This document shows, piece by piece, positions 40,174-50,025 of a stretch of DNA of 64,000 nt. Positions within the stretch are counted from its first letter, which is position 1. Each line of letters opens with the position of its first letter. The notes under the pieces were generated by a model. That model searched no databases and was not told where the DNA came from. It saw only the letters and a list, made by a program, of their open reading frames with translations. The position numbers and the translations under genes are program-made. The DNA lies in contig JAGPVX010000038.1 of assembly GCA_018066805.1 (NCBI GenBank), positions 62,001 through 126,000 of the forward strand, read 5' to 3'. The DNA is from Paraperlucidibaca sp. (GTDB taxonomy: Bacteria; Pseudomonadota; Gammaproteobacteria; Pseudomonadales; Moraxellaceae).

Positions 40174-43100
40174 ATGCCACAGTGGCTTCTGCCCCTAGTC
40201 TCCGTCCTCTATGTATCACTGCTATTTGCGGTGGCGTATTGGGGCGACCATCACAGCCCGCGTTTAAGCCATCGCCAGCAAGGCATTATTTATAGCCTAA
40301 CGCTCGCGGTGTACTGCACTTCGTGGACGTTTTATGGCGCCGTTGGCTCTGCCGTAACCAATGGCTGGGGCTACCTGCCTATCTATCTCGGCCCGCTGCT
40401 GTTTATTCTATTTGCTCGCGGCTTGATGGAGCGTTTGGTACTCATCAGCAAGGCGCAGTCGATTACCAGCATTGCTGACTTTATTGCCGCACGTTATGGC
40501 AAGGCTCAGCATCTAGCAGGTACCGTTGCGGTAATTGCCATTATTGGCGCGCTGCCGTATATCGCGCTGCAACTTAAAGCGGTGGCCATGAGCGTGAATG
40601 TGCTCAGCGCAGCCGGCCTCAACAACCCCTTCCCGACTAGCGATACCGCGCTGTGGATTAGCTTGGTGCTGGCCGCTCTCGCCATCTTATTTGGTACGCG
40701 CCACATCGATGCCACCGAGCACCATCAAGGCCTGATGCTCGCCGTGGCGCTTGAGTCTGTGGTCAAGCTTGCCGCATTGGTCGCTGTCGGCATTTTCGCG
40801 CTACTGCATCTCGATGCCCTGCCTAGCGATTGGATTAACTCACCAGCACTCGATCAATTAGCCCGACCTAGTGATCTGCCGCAAGGTTTTCTAGCGCAAG
40901 TCCTATTGGCATTTTTAGCCATGGTCTGCTTACCGCGCCAGTTCCATGTCGGCGTTGTCGAGTGCAACGATGCCAGCCATGTTCGCCAGTCGCATAATTG
41001 GTTTGGCGGCTATTTACTGTTGATTTCGCTAGCGGTTTTACCCATCGCCGCGATGGCTCTGCTCGACCCCGGCTTGGCGCGCATGCATCCCGATATTGCC
41101 GTGCTCGCGCTGCCGTTAGCGGCCAATAATGAAGCTCTCGCGGTATTTGCCTTTATCGGCGGCTTCTCCGCTGCCGCCGGCATGGTGATCGTCTCCAGCG
41201 TGGCGTTATCGACCATGATCACCAACGACTTGGTTGTGCCCATGCTGTTGCGCTCGAAGCGCTTTGGCCAGCGTCTCGCGCTCCGACTCCTACTTATTCG
41301 CCGCTTATCAATTATTGCGCTAACGCTACTCGGCTACGGCTACTACCGAGTCATTGAAGAGTTCTCTCAGCTCAACGCCGTCGGCCTACTCGCATTCTCA
41401 GCCGTTGCGCACTTCGCTCCCGCCCTGCTTGCTGGCCTGTTTTGGCGCGGCGGCAGTCGCCAAGGCGTGATGGTCGGTCTCATCGCCGGCATCAGTGTCT
41501 GGGCCTACACACTAATGATCCCCGCCATGCTGCCCGCGCTTGGCCTCAGTGCTGAATGGCTCAGTCAAGGACCATTCGGCCTCAGCTGGCTACGCCCACA
41601 AGCGTTGTTTTATCTAGAGGGGTGGGACCCGCTCACGCACGGTGTATTTTGGAGTTTGTTGGTCAATATCAGCTGCTTTGTTGTGGTGTCTTTACGCTTT
41701 CGCCCAGGCATCAGTGAGCAGCTTGAAAGCAGCCACTTTCTTGATCCATTTACCACGCAAAGCCAAGCGCTACATACAGAAGAATGGCAGCGCCTACCGG
41801 TCAGCGAGCTTCACGCTTTGGCCTCTCGTATCCTAGGTGAGGAAGCGACAAATCAAGCCTTTGATCAGTTTGCTCGCGGGCGTGGCCAGCAACTCGACTT
41901 ACGCCGCTCGGCCAGTCGTGCTTGGGTGCAATTTACCGAGCGCTTGCTAGCCGGTGCCATGGGCGCCGCATCATCGCGAGCCATTTTAACCACGGTTCTG
42001 CGCGGCAGTGGTTTAGAGATTGGCCAAGTAGTAGCCTTGCTTGATCAAAGCTCACAGCTGCAACGCTTTAATCGCGGCGTGCTCAACACCATGATGGAGC
42101 ACATCGAGCAGGGTATTAGTGTGGTCGATGCTGAAATGCGCTTGGTGGCATGGAATCGACGCTATCTTGAACTCTTTGATTACCCCGATGGCATGGTCTA
42201 TACCGGTTGCCCTGTGGCAGATTTGATTCGCTATAACGCCGAACAAGGCGAGTGCGGGCCAGGCCTAATCGACGCCCATGTCGAAAAGCGCATTCGTCAT
42301 ATGCGCGAAGGCAGCCCGCATATTTTTGAACGCATTCGGCCCGATGGCCAAGTGTTAGAGCTACGCGGACGGCCAGTGCCCGGCGGCGGCTTTGTGACTA
42401 CATTTGCCGATATCACACACTTCAAGCGTACTGAACACACACTAGCTGAAGCCAAAACCGAACTAGAGGAACGTGTTGCATTGCGCACGGCCGAGCTACA
42501 GACAGCTCTAGCGGCACAAGAGCAGGCGAAGAGCCAAGCTGTTGAAGCCAACCAATCTAAAACACGTTTTTTAGCCGCTGCCAGCCACGATATCTTGCAG
42601 CCAATGAATGCCGCGCGACTGTTCTCATCAGCACTAAGCCAGCATCCTGAGCTATCTGGCGAGGTCGGCGTATTGGCCCAGCAGCTCGATAGCTCGCTGC
42701 GTGGCGCTGAAGAGTTACTCTCGGCCTTGCTGGATATTTCACGCCTAGATGCGGGAGCACTACTGCCGCACCCCGAAGCCATCGCGCTAGATGCGCTGTT
42801 AATCGAACTGATTGAGCAAGTCCGGCCCTTAGCAGCTCAACGTGGCCTTACCCTAAGACTATGGATGCCCAAGGGCGCAATTTGGGTGCGTAGCGATAGG
42901 CAATGGTTGCGCCGCATTATTCAAAACTTACTAAGCAATGCCCTGCGCTATACCCGCAATGGCGGCGTGCTCGTTGGCTTGCGTCGCTGCGACAATGGCC
43001 AAGGCTGGCGTCTTGATGTGCGTGATACTGGCCCCGGTGTTCCTTTGGGCCGACAAGCCAGTATTTTTGAAGAGTTTCAACGTGGCGGCGAAGCTTCTCC

Positions 43101-43647
43101 TTGGGGCGAAAAAGGCCTTGGCCTGGGTCTCGCCATTGTCGATCGCATGGTGCGGCTGCTTGGGCATCGCATTAGCCTGCGCTCGGCGAGTGGTCGTGGA
43201 GCCTGCTTTAGCATTCGCATGAGCGCCTGCTCACCCGCCATTCGCGCTGTAAATAGCAGCGACTTAGCCGTGGCGAATGCCGGCGACTTAAGTCGCTTAA
43301 CGGTGCTCTGCATCGATAACGAGCCAGAGATTTTAGCTGGCATGCAGGCCTTACTAGGTCGCTGGGGCTGCACTGTCGTCGTTGCTAGCAATGGTGCAGA
43401 AGCGCATGCGCAGCTAGAGGAATATCAGCCTGAGGTAATTTTGGCAGACTATCATCTGGCCAACGACGAAGATGGTTTAGACTTGCTGCTCACCTTAGCC
43501 GTTGGTCGAGTTGGCGCATTAGTGACAGCCGATCATAGCGATGAGACTGCGCAAGCGGTGCGCGCTGCGGGCCTTGGCTTACTGCGTAAGCCCATTAAAC
43601 CTGCGGCATTGCGCGCATTTTTAGCCGCCAGCGCACAATCGCTTTAA
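40174..43647 (+). CDS. crbS: SLC5-linked hybrid histidine kinase CrbS
   Basis: A 1157-residue sensor of the CrbS type. In order: a sodium:solute symporter-like domain with about 13 membrane segments (residues 5-510), a STAC-like linker (about 525-625), a PAS domain (about 635-750), a coiled coil (755-800), HisKA with phospho-acceptor H805 in AAASHDILQP, HATPase_c (about 905-1015, with DTGPGVP and GLGLGLAIV), and a C-terminal receiver with D1092. CrbS/CrbR controls acetyl-CoA synthetase in Vibrio and Pseudomonas; the crbR and acs genes nearby support that role here. It starts 60 bases after lipB. Confidence 0.93.
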   Translation: MPQWLLPLVSVLYVSLLFAVAYWGDHHSPRLSHRQQGIIYSLTLAVYCTSWTFYGAVGSAVTNGWGYLPIYLGPLLFILFARGLMERLVLISKAQSITSIADFIAARYGKAQHLAGTVAVIAIIGALPYIALQLKAVAMSVNVLSAAGLNNPFPTSDTALWISLVLAALAILFGTRHIDATEHHQGLMLAVALESVVKLAALVAVGIFALLHLDALPSDWINSPALDQLARPSDLPQGFLAQVLLAFLAMVCLPRQFHVGVVECNDASHVRQSHNWFGGYLLLISLAVLPIAAMALLDPGLARMHPDIAVLALPLAANNEALAVFAFIGGFSAAAGMVIVSSVALSTMITNDLVVPMLLRSKRFGQRLALRLLLIRRLSIIALTLLGYGYYRVIEEFSQLNAVGLLAFSAVAHFAPALLAGLFWRGGSRQGVMVGLIAGISVWAYTLMIPAMLPALGLSAEWLSQGPFGLSWLRPQALFYLEGWDPLTHGVFWSLLVNISCFVVVSLRFRPGISEQLESSHFLDPFTTQSQALHTEEWQRLPVSELHALASRILGEEATNQAFDQFARGRGQQLDLRRSASRAWVQFTERLLAGAMGAASSRAILTTVLRGSGLEIGQVVALLDQSSQLQRFNRGVLNTMMEHIEQGISVVDAEMRLVAWNRRYLELFDYPDGMVYTGCPVADLIRYNAEQGECGPGLIDAHVEKRIRHMREGSPHIFERIRPDGQVLELRGRPVPGGGFVTTFADITHFKRTEHTLAEAKTELEERVALRTAELQTALAAQEQAKSQAVEANQSKTRFLAAASHDILQPMNAARLFSSALSQHPELSGEVGVLAQQLDSSLRGAEELLSALLDISRLDAGALLPHPEAIALDALLIELIEQVRPLAAQRGLTLRLWMPKGAIWVRSDRQWLRRIIQNLLSNALRYTRNGGVLVGLRRCDNGQGWRLDVRDTGPGVPLGRQASIFEEFQRGGEASPWGEKGLGLGLAIVDRMVRLLGHRISLRSASGRGACFSIRMSACSPAIRAVNSSDLAVANAGDLSRLTVLCIDNEPEILAGMQALLGRWGCTVVVASNGAEAHAQLEEYQPEVILADYHLANDEDGLDLLLTLAVGRVGALVTADHSDETAQAVRAAGLGLLRKPIKPAALRAFLAASAQSL

Positions 43648-43684
43648 GTCATTTATTAGCTGGGTACGCCCTAGGCCTTAGTTT

Positions 43685-44917
43685 ATGCAGCAAAACATCG
43701 CCATTATTGGCAGCGGGATGGCCGGCTTAGCCGCCGCGCACTTTCTCTCGCGCGCAGGCCATCGCATCACGATTTTTGAAGCACAAAATGGCCATGGCAT
43801 GGATGCGCATAGCCTGAACTGGCAAGGCGGCCTAGTCGATGTGCCCTTGCGCGTAATGAGCCCGCAAGTTTGGGGCAGCGTGATCGATCTTGCCGCCTCC
43901 GTTGGTGTCTCAACATTTCCAGTCGATACATTTGCCGCCTGCAGTTGGCTCGATGATCAATCCACATGGTTTCGCAGCAGCCGCTTATTTGGCCTACCGA
44001 GTGTGGGCTCATGGCGTCATATCGGTCTCAATAGCGCCCGTCTTGCACGTGGCTTTTGGCAACTACGTACTTGCCTAGCAGGCCTCAGCGCCGATGATCC
44101 GCGCACTTTAGCTGAGCTACTCGCCGACACCTCTTTCGACCCGTTATTTTGGCGCGGACTAGTGCTGCCATTGCTAACGACTATCTGCACCTGCGATGAG
44201 CAGCATCTATTGGCCTGGCCTGCGCATCAACTGCTGTCCTTACTCAACACTATTGTCCATGGCGATACTTTGGTGCGCTTGCAAGGTGGCACGCCGGCAC
44301 TAGTGGCTGCGCTCGGCAAAGACCTCTTGCGCATTAGCGGCAGCCCTGTGCAATCGGTGCGTGAGTTGGCTGAGGGTGTTGAAGTACTTAATGCTCGTGG
44401 CGAAGGTGGTATTTTTGATCGCGTGGTGGTGGCAACTCAAGCTAATCAACTCGGCTTTCTCGATACGCCTTGGCAGCGCGAACAGACCTTAATGCAGGGC
44501 ATTCGTTTCGATCATGGCGAGCTTTGGGTGCATACCGATACGCGCTTTTTGCCGGCAAAACGCAGCGATTGGTCGGCGTTGAACTACAGCATCTCGCGCG
44601 ATTTATCGCAGGCGATGTTTAGTGTTTGGGTCAATGCTGTGGAGCCTAGCCTGCAAGATGCTGCGCCTATTTTGCAAACGTGGAATCCTTTATTCCCACC
44701 AGCCGATGAGCATGTGATCGTTCGTGTGCCACTGGCGCGCGCCGTAGTTCATAGCGGCACTCACAGTGTGCATGAGCAGCTGCGCGTGCTGCATGCAGAA
44801 GCTGGCCGCCGTGTATTTTTCTGCGGTTCATGGGCTCATGCCGGCGTGCCGTTATTGGAGTCTGCGGTGCGTTCGGCACAGGCAGTGGCGGCATTTATTC
44901 CTGCTGCAAAAGCTTAA
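43685..44917 (+). CDS. FAD-dependent oxidoreductase (amine-oxidase/COG2907-like)
   Basis: A 410-residue flavoprotein with an N-terminal Rossmann motif (IAIIGSGMAGLAAAHFL, then IFEAQ) and a C-terminal FAD-binding end (FFCGSWAHAGVPLLESAVRSAQ) typical of the amine oxidase/phytoene desaturase superfamily. The N-terminal part (DVPLRVMSP and onward) recalls COG2907 proteins often encoded with cyclopropane-fatty-acid-type enzymes. No signal peptide is apparent. It lies between crbS and a methyltransferase-like gene starting three bases on, so those two are likely coupled. The substrate is unknown. Confidence 0.82.
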   Translation: MQQNIAIIGSGMAGLAAAHFLSRAGHRITIFEAQNGHGMDAHSLNWQGGLVDVPLRVMSPQVWGSVIDLAASVGVSTFPVDTFAACSWLDDQSTWFRSSRLFGLPSVGSWRHIGLNSARLARGFWQLRTCLAGLSADDPRTLAELLADTSFDPLFWRGLVLPLLTTICTCDEQHLLAWPAHQLLSLLNTIVHGDTLVRLQGGTPALVAALGKDLLRISGSPVQSVRELAEGVEVLNARGEGGIFDRVVVATQANQLGFLDTPWQREQTLMQGIRFDHGELWVHTDTRFLPAKRSDWSALNYSISRDLSQAMFSVWVNAVEPSLQDAAPILQTWNPLFPPADEHVIVRVPLARAVVHSGTHSVHEQLRVLHAEAGRRVFFCGSWAHAGVPLLESAVRSAQAVAAFIPAAKA

Positions 44918-44920
44918 GGC

Positions 44921-45733
44921 GTGGATGCACAAAGTCGCTTACTAGGCGCCGCTGGCCCTGCCCCGCACTGGGGCAATCTCGGCGCTTGGATTAGCAAAGA
45001 TAATCAGCTCAGCTCGAGCCAGCCATACAACGAAGCAGCGAATCGATTAGCGCTGCTGCATGCTGCTGCAGTTGGCATAAACGAGCGTGACAGCTTGCTT
45101 GAGCTAGGCGCCGGTGCAGGTGCTAGCCTGCGCTTATGGGCGAGCCATGGTGTGCGCAATATCATCACGATTGATCAGGCCCTAACGACGCTGCCGGCTG
45201 AGTTCAAGGGGCTTGGCGTAAATCATCGTGGCATTCAGGCAGACTTTGATGCGCCGTGGTCTGAGCTACCGCTAGTTGATGTCATCATCGCTGTTGATGC
45301 GCTTTATCATGCCCGATCGTTCGGCTCTAGCTTAGGTAATATTGCCGCTCAGCTCACGCCACAGGGGCGTTGGGCGCTAAGCACATTGCACATTAATACC
45401 GAGCTCACGCGCTCACAAAAAGCGCAGCTAAAAACTCAATTAATGGCCTGCGGCATTGCCTGGTCCGGCGTTTGGCATCAATCATTTTCGAGTGTTGAGC
45501 CGCCGAGTATTTTTGGAAATGCCGGCTTAGCAATACAGCGTATCGATGATTTAACAGAGTCAGTATTAGCAGGCTTTGCTCTTGCCATTGCGCATCGCAA
45601 ACAAAGCCTGTCGCTTAGCGATCAGCTGCATCCGGCATGGTGGAAACTAAGCTTAACAGCCCGACTCTGCCGCTCATTAGTCGCGAGCGGCAAGGTGCGT
45701 TATGTGCTTATTTCTGGCGAAAAATCCGCGTAA
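44921..45733 (+). CDS. SAM-dependent methyltransferase-like protein
   Basis: A 270-residue class I methyltransferase-like protein. Motif I is LLELGAGAGAS (about residues 66-76), a post-I acidic residue occurs in ITIDQ, and motif II is DVIIAVDALYHA. The N-terminal HWGNLGAW and YNEAANRLA arrangement resembles small-molecule or lipid methyltransferases. Starts with GTG three bases after the flavoprotein stop, with TTAAGG upstream. It faces crbR end to end across ten bases. Substrate unknown; the association with the FAD protein suggests a shared pathway. Confidence 0.75.
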   Translation: MDAQSRLLGAAGPAPHWGNLGAWISKDNQLSSSQPYNEAANRLALLHAAAVGINERDSLLELGAGAGASLRLWASHGVRNIITIDQALTTLPAEFKGLGVNHRGIQADFDAPWSELPLVDVIIAVDALYHARSFGSSLGNIAAQLTPQGRWALSTLHINTELTRSQKAQLKTQLMACGIAWSGVWHQSFSSVEPPSIFGNAGLAIQRIDDLTESVLAGFALAIAHRKQSLSLSDQLHPAWWKLSLTARLCRSLVASGKVRYVLISGEKSA

Positions 45734-45743
45734 AAACTCGCGA

Positions 45744-46415
45744 TCAATCTTCTTCAATTACCTGCGCTAAACGCATACTTGGGTCGAGTTGCAGCTTCGA
45801 TGCAGCCACTACCGCCTGCGTTCGATTTGAAGCACCGAGCTTCTTCAAAATAGCGGTCATATGCGCTTTGATAGTCGCTTCCGACACGTTCAGCTCATAG
45901 GCGATCTGCTTATTCAGCAGGCCATCGGCGAGCATCATCAGCACGCGAAATTGCTGCGGTGTGAGATCACGCAAACGCTTGGCGATATCGGCTTCATCTG
46001 GGGCTAAATGCGTAGGCTGTGAACTCGCCGCGCTGGCTGGCAACCAGACATCGCCATCGAGCACTTGCGCAATGGCTTTCGCCATTTCATCCAAGCCTGT
46101 CGACTTCGGAATATAGCCACTGGCACCATGCGCCACCGCACGACGAATCACCCCAGGCTCTTCATTGCCAGAGACCACAATCACCGGCAACGATGGAAAG
46201 CGCGCACGCACATGAATCAAGCCTGAGAAACCTGACGCACCGGGCATGTGCAAATCCAAGAGCAATAGATCAGGCTCTTCGCCACGCTCTAATAACGTCT
46301 GCAACGATGCCGTGGTGTCAGCTTCGGCAATCGTCGCATCGGGGTAAAGACGTGCCACGGCGCCTTTGAGGGCATCGCGAAATAGCGGATGATCATCGGC
46401 AATCACAAAATACAT
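45744..46415 (-). CDS. crbR: LuxR/NarL-type response regulator CrbR
   Basis: A 223-residue response regulator: receiver with phospho-acceptor D54 (LLLLDLHMPG), acidic pair D7-D8, and a C-terminal LuxR-type helix-turn-helix (about 148-205, LLNKQIAYELNVSEATIKAHM). The location directly downstream of acs on the same strand and near the SLC5-type kinase identifies it as the probable CrbR, activator of acs during acetate use. It follows acs by 30 bases, so it may be cotranscribed with its target and autoregulated. Confidence 0.9.
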   Translation of the reverse strand: MYFVIADDHPLFRDALKGAVARLYPDATIAEADTTASLQTLLERGEEPDLLLLDLHMPGASGFSGLIHVRARFPSLPVIVVSGNEEPGVIRRAVAHGASGYIPKSTGLDEMAKAIAQVLDGDVWLPASAASSQPTHLAPDEADIAKRLRDLTPQQFRVLMMLADGLLNKQIAYELNVSEATIKAHMTAILKKLGASNRTQAVVAASKLQLDPSMRLAQVIEED

Positions 46416-46445
46416 GGCACACCTCTCTAGTAATGCAACGATAGC

Positions 46446-48398
46446 TTAAGCCTCGGCGCGACGGCCCTGTACCAGACTATCGACAACGCTCGGATCGGCC
46501 AAGGTTGATGTGTCACCCAAGCCGTCAAACTCGTTGGCGGCGATTTTGCGCAAGATGCGACGCATGATTTTTCCAGAGCGCGTTTTTGGCAAGCCAGGTG
46601 CCCATTGAATCTGATCAGGAGCAGCAATTGGACCAATTTCAGCGCGCACATGAATCACTAAAGCCTTGCGTAATTCTTCGCTAGGCTCATGGCCTTCTTG
46701 CAGCGTGACATAGGCAAAAATGCCTTGACCTTTAATATCGTGCGGAAAGCCAACAACTGCAGCTTCAGCCACCGCCACATGCGATACCAAGGCGCTTTCG
46801 ACTTCAGCCGTGCCCATGCGATGGCCTGACACGTTTAGCACATCATCGACGCGACCAGTGATCCAGTAATAATCATCGGCATCGCGACGCGCGCCATCAC
46901 CAGTGGTGTATACGCCGGGGAAGACGTTAAAGTAAGTTTCAGCAAAGCGTTTGTGGTCGCCATAGATCGAGCGCATCTGACCAGGCCATGAGTCTGTAAT
47001 AACTAAGTTGCCCTCACAAACGCCTTTCATCAGCGAGCCATCGTTATCTAAAATAGCGGGCTTAATGCCGAAATACGGACGGCTGGCGGAGCCCGGCTTC
47101 ATATCAACAGCGCCAGGCAATGGCGTAATTAAGACGCCACCAGTTTCAGTTTGCCACCAAGTATCGATGATTGGGCAACGCGAGTCGCCGACAACTCGGT
47201 GATACCAATTCCATGCTTCGGGGTTTATTGGTTCGCCGACCGAGCCAAGCAGGCGTAGCGACTTGCGGCTGCTTTCTAGCGTTGGGCCATCGCCCTCACG
47301 CATCAGTGCGCGAATGGCTGTCGGTGCGGTGTAGAGAATGCTGACGTGGTGCTTATCGACGACCTTGCCAATACGGCTCCAGTCGGGGTATTGCGGCACA
47401 CCTTCAAACATCACGGTAGTTGCGCCATTGGCTAAAGGGCCGTAGAGCAAATAGCTATGGCCGGTGACCCAGCCTACATCGGCGGTACACCAGAACACAT
47501 CATCTTCGCGTAAATCGAACATATTGGCGAAGGTGCTGGTGACATAAACCAAATAGCCGCCGGTGGTGTGCAGCACGCCTTTAGGCTTACCGGTCGAACC
47601 CGATGTGTAGAGAATAAATAACGGGTCTTCGGCGTTCATCGCGACAGCAGCGTGATCAGCTGAAGCGCCGGTCATTAGGTCGTGGTACCAAAAGTCGCGC
47701 TTGTTATCCCAGTTCACCGAGCCGCCGGTGCGACGAACCACAATGACTGTGGTCACGCCAGAACCTGCTGGCGTGCGAATCGCGTTATCGACGTTAGCCT
47801 TCAGTGGTACAGCTTTGCTGCCTCGCAAGCCTTCGTCGGCAGTAATCACTACGGTAGAACCGCAGTCTTCAATACGCCCTGCTAGTGAGTCTGGCGAAAA
47901 ACCGCCAAATACCACCGAATGCGGCGCGCCAATACGCGTACATGCCAGCATAGCCACCGCTGCCTCTGGGATCATCGGCATATAAATGGTGACGCGATCG
48001 CCTTTTTTGACACCTTTCGCTGTTAGCACATTGGCAAATTTACAGACCTCAGCATGAAGCTCGCGATAGGTAATGTGGCGCGACTCACGCGGGTCATCGC
48101 CCTCCCAAATAATGGCAGTTTTATCGCCGCGCTTGGCTAACTGACGATCTAGGCAGTTGGCGGCAACGTTGAGCTCACCATCAGCAAACCATTTGATGCG
48201 TAAATCTTCAGGGTTAAATGAGACATCTTTGACTTGAGTGAATGGCTTCATCCAGTCCACGACCTGCGCCTCTTTCGCCCAAAATGCGTCGGGATTAGCG
48301 ATCGACTCGGCATAACGCGTGGCGTATTCATCGGCGGTATTACGTGTGCCCGCAGCTAAATAATGGGCTGGTACAGGAATTACAGTGGCGTCGCTCAT
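46446..48398 (-). CDS. acs: Acetyl-CoA synthetase (AMP-forming)
   Basis: Converts acetate, ATP and CoA to acetyl-CoA, 650 residues. Adenylate-forming signatures include [11 protein letters not shown], the [10 protein letters not shown] motif and the C-terminal [11 protein letters not shown] whose lysine is acetylated in related enzymes. A GAGGAG ribosome site precedes the start. It is divergent from a DcaP-like porin, and crbR lies downstream. Together with crbS this makes a compact acetate-assimilation unit. Confidence 0.97.
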   Translation of the reverse strand: MSDATVIPVPAHYLAAGTRNTADEYATRYAESIANPDAFWAKEAQVVDWMKPFTQVKDVSFNPEDLRIKWFADGELNVAANCLDRQLAKRGDKTAIIWEGDDPRESRHITYRELHAEVCKFANVLTAKGVKKGDRVTIYMPMIPEAAVAMLACTRIGAPHSVVFGGFSPDSLAGRIEDCGSTVVITADEGLRGSKAVPLKANVDNAIRTPAGSGVTTVIVVRRTGGSVNWDNKRDFWYHDLMTGASADHAAVAMNAEDPLFILYTSGSTGKPKGVLHTTGGYLVYVTSTFANMFDLREDDVFWCTADVGWVTGHSYLLYGPLANGATTVMFEGVPQYPDWSRIGKVVDKHHVSILYTAPTAIRALMREGDGPTLESSRKSLRLLGSVGEPINPEAWNWYHRVVGDSRCPIIDTWWQTETGGVLITPLPGAVDMKPGSASRPYFGIKPAILDNDGSLMKGVCEGNLVITDSWPGQMRSIYGDHKRFAETYFNVFPGVYTTGDGARRDADDYYWITGRVDDVLNVSGHRMGTAEVESALVSHVAVAEAAVVGFPHDIKGQGIFAYVTLQEGHEPSEELRKALVIHVRAEIGPIAAPDQIQWAPGLPKTRSGKIMRRILRKIAANEFDGLGDTSTLADPSVVDSLVQGRRAEA

Positions 48399-48422
48399 GG
48401 CGTTGGCTCCTCAGTTGTCTGT

Positions 48423-48468
48423 CTTATATGCCTTAGCACCTTCCCCGAGTATGCCTCGCGCAAGGCAT
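48423..48468 (-). promoter_or_regulatory. Candidate acs promoter with ATGCCT-type activator sites
   Basis: On the minus strand a TATAAG-like -10 box lies at 48423-48428. An inverted repeat ATGCCT (48451-48456)/AGGCAT (48463-48468) is centred about 42 bases upstream of the expected start of transcription, the place typical for an activator contacting RNA polymerase. A third copy, ATGCCTTA, is at 48428-48435. This is a hand-made assignment; CrbR binding is a hypothesis. Confidence 0.4.
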
Positions 48469-48546
48469 TATCTGCATTAGCCTTTCGTATCACTGGCGCA
48501 AAAACTCGACCAGCACCGAGCATTACGACCTAAGTGTTAGATACCA

Positions 48547-48583
48547 ATGCCTAATACAGTTCACACCAGCGCAGCGCTATACA
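48547..48583 (+). promoter_or_regulatory. Candidate porin promoter with ATGCCT site
   Basis: ATGCCTAA at 48547-48554 is followed by a TATACA -10 candidate at 48578-48583 reading toward the porin. The motif would be about 40 bases upstream of the expected start site, mirroring its position in front of acs. No good -35 box is present, which is usual for activator-dependent promoters. Confidence 0.35.
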
Positions 48584-48616
48584 AGCAAAACCTACTTTGC
48601 GTTGGAGAATAAGAAG

Positions 48617-49915
48617 ATGAAGCGCCTAACCAAAATCGCCCTGCTGACCCCACTAGCCGCTGCCATGTTTCCTGGCTTTGCCTTAGCAGACACTAGCAGT
48701 GAAATTGCCGCCTTACGCGATCGCCTAGAACAGCTCGAAGCTCAAGTGGCACAACAAAAAGCCACTCCAGCACCAGTCACCTCAAATAGCAGCGTCTCTT
48801 TTGGTGATACCAAATTTAGTTTTGGCGGCTATGTAAAAGTTGACGCACTGTATTCACGCTTCTCTGATGGCTCAGTGGCCGGCAGCTCCAGTGGTCGCGA
48901 CTTTTACGTGCCAAGTGCCACGCCCATCTCTGCTGGCAATGGCAACGCAAGTTCAGTGTTTGATATGCACGCGCAGCAAACACGTTTCTTCTTCAAGACT
49001 GAAACGCCTGCTGGCGATGGCAAGTCGGTCAAAGCCTATATCGAGATGGATTTTCAGAGCCCGGCACGTGGCTCTGAGCGCGTCACCAACAACTATGATC
49101 CCGGCTTACGTCACGCATTTTTGACCTATGACAAATGGTTGATTGGCCAAACTTGGACAACCTTCCAAGACCTCGGTGCATTACCTGAAACTGTGGACTT
49201 CGTTGGTTCTTCCGATGGCACAGTTTTCGGTCGCCAGCCTCAGGTACGCTATAGCACGGGTAATTGGCAGTTCTCCGTCGAGAACGCCGAAACTGCACTA
49301 GCTAGCCGAAGTGTTCCAGCTGGTGCCGTATCGATTACTGATCAAGGCTCCAACGCCATGCCAGACTTAGTTGCTCGCTATACGCACAAAGCAGACTTTG
49401 GCCATATCAGCGTTGCCGCTTTGGCGCGCCAGCTAAAAACTAGCCAAAATGCAGCCGGCCAAGATGAAACTACCGAAGGCTACGGCATTTCTCTCTCAGG
49501 CAAATATAATCTCAGTAGCGGCGATGATATTCGCTATATGGCTACCTACGGCAGCGGCCTCGGTCGCTATGTTGCGCTCGGAACCAGCGGTGATGCCGTC
49601 GTCGATGCCAGTGGCAATCTAGAGGCAATTGACGTGGTCGCGGGCTATGTGACCTATCGCCATTTATGGTCCGATAAACTGCGCAGCAGCATTCAGGCCT
49701 CTGTTTTATCAATAGATAACCCAGATATTCTGGCGCCAACGGCAGCCATTAGTGATGCCAACAAAACCATTTTCTCTGGCTTGACCAACATCATTTATAG
49801 CGTGACACCGAAACTGGATATCGGCGCTGAGTATCTACATGCCAATCGCGAGGTTGAAGATGGTCGTGACGGCAACTTAGATCGCCTGCAATTCATGGCC
49901 AAGTACAGCTTTTAA
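48617..49915 (+). CDS. DcaP-like outer-membrane porin
   Basis: A predicted trimeric outer-membrane porin of about 432 residues: signal peptide ending near ALA, a short coiled coil (SEIAALRDRLEQLEAQVAQQK), then a beta-barrel beginning at FSFGGYVKVDALYS and ending in a C-terminal phenylalanine (AKYSF), as required for barrel assembly. The coiled coil and barrel start match the DcaP family, which takes up dicarboxylates and other small acids. The ATG at 48617 is used instead of the upstream TTG because GGAG precedes it. Divergence from acs suggests coregulated acetate or organic-acid uptake. Confidence 0.88.
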   Translation: MKRLTKIALLTPLAAAMFPGFALADTSSEIAALRDRLEQLEAQVAQQKATPAPVTSNSSVSFGDTKFSFGGYVKVDALYSRFSDGSVAGSSSGRDFYVPSATPISAGNGNASSVFDMHAQQTRFFFKTETPAGDGKSVKAYIEMDFQSPARGSERVTNNYDPGLRHAFLTYDKWLIGQTWTTFQDLGALPETVDFVGSSDGTVFGRQPQVRYSTGNWQFSVENAETALASRSVPAGAVSITDQGSNAMPDLVARYTHKADFGHISVAALARQLKTSQNAAGQDETTEGYGISLSGKYNLSSGDDIRYMATYGSGLGRYVALGTSGDAVVDASGNLEAIDVVAGYVTYRHLWSDKLRSSIQASVLSIDNPDILAPTAAISDANKTIFSGLTNIIYSVTPKLDIGAEYLHANREVEDGRDGNLDRLQFMAKYSF

Positions 49916-49976
49916 GCGCCCTGCGGCACACAAAGGCCATACATATCTGCCACTAAAGCCTTGCAGATAAACCACC

Positions 49977-50011
49977 ATGGGCTAACCTACACTTAAGTTG
50001 TCTTAGCCCAT
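49977..50011 (+). terminator. Hairpin downstream of the porin gene
   Basis: Nine-base arms ATGGGCTAA (49977-49985) and TTAGCCCAT (50003-50011) with a 17-base loop that has its own small palindrome, followed by only three T. It lies between the porin and the next gene and may act as a weak terminator. Confidence 0.35.
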
Positions 50012-50025
50012 TTGAGTACACGCTC

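Noticed and set aside
42297..42782. A 161-codon leftward frame opposite the kinase domain of crbS.
   Set aside because: Serine- and arginine-rich composition is that of an antisense reading of a coding sequence, with no supporting signals.
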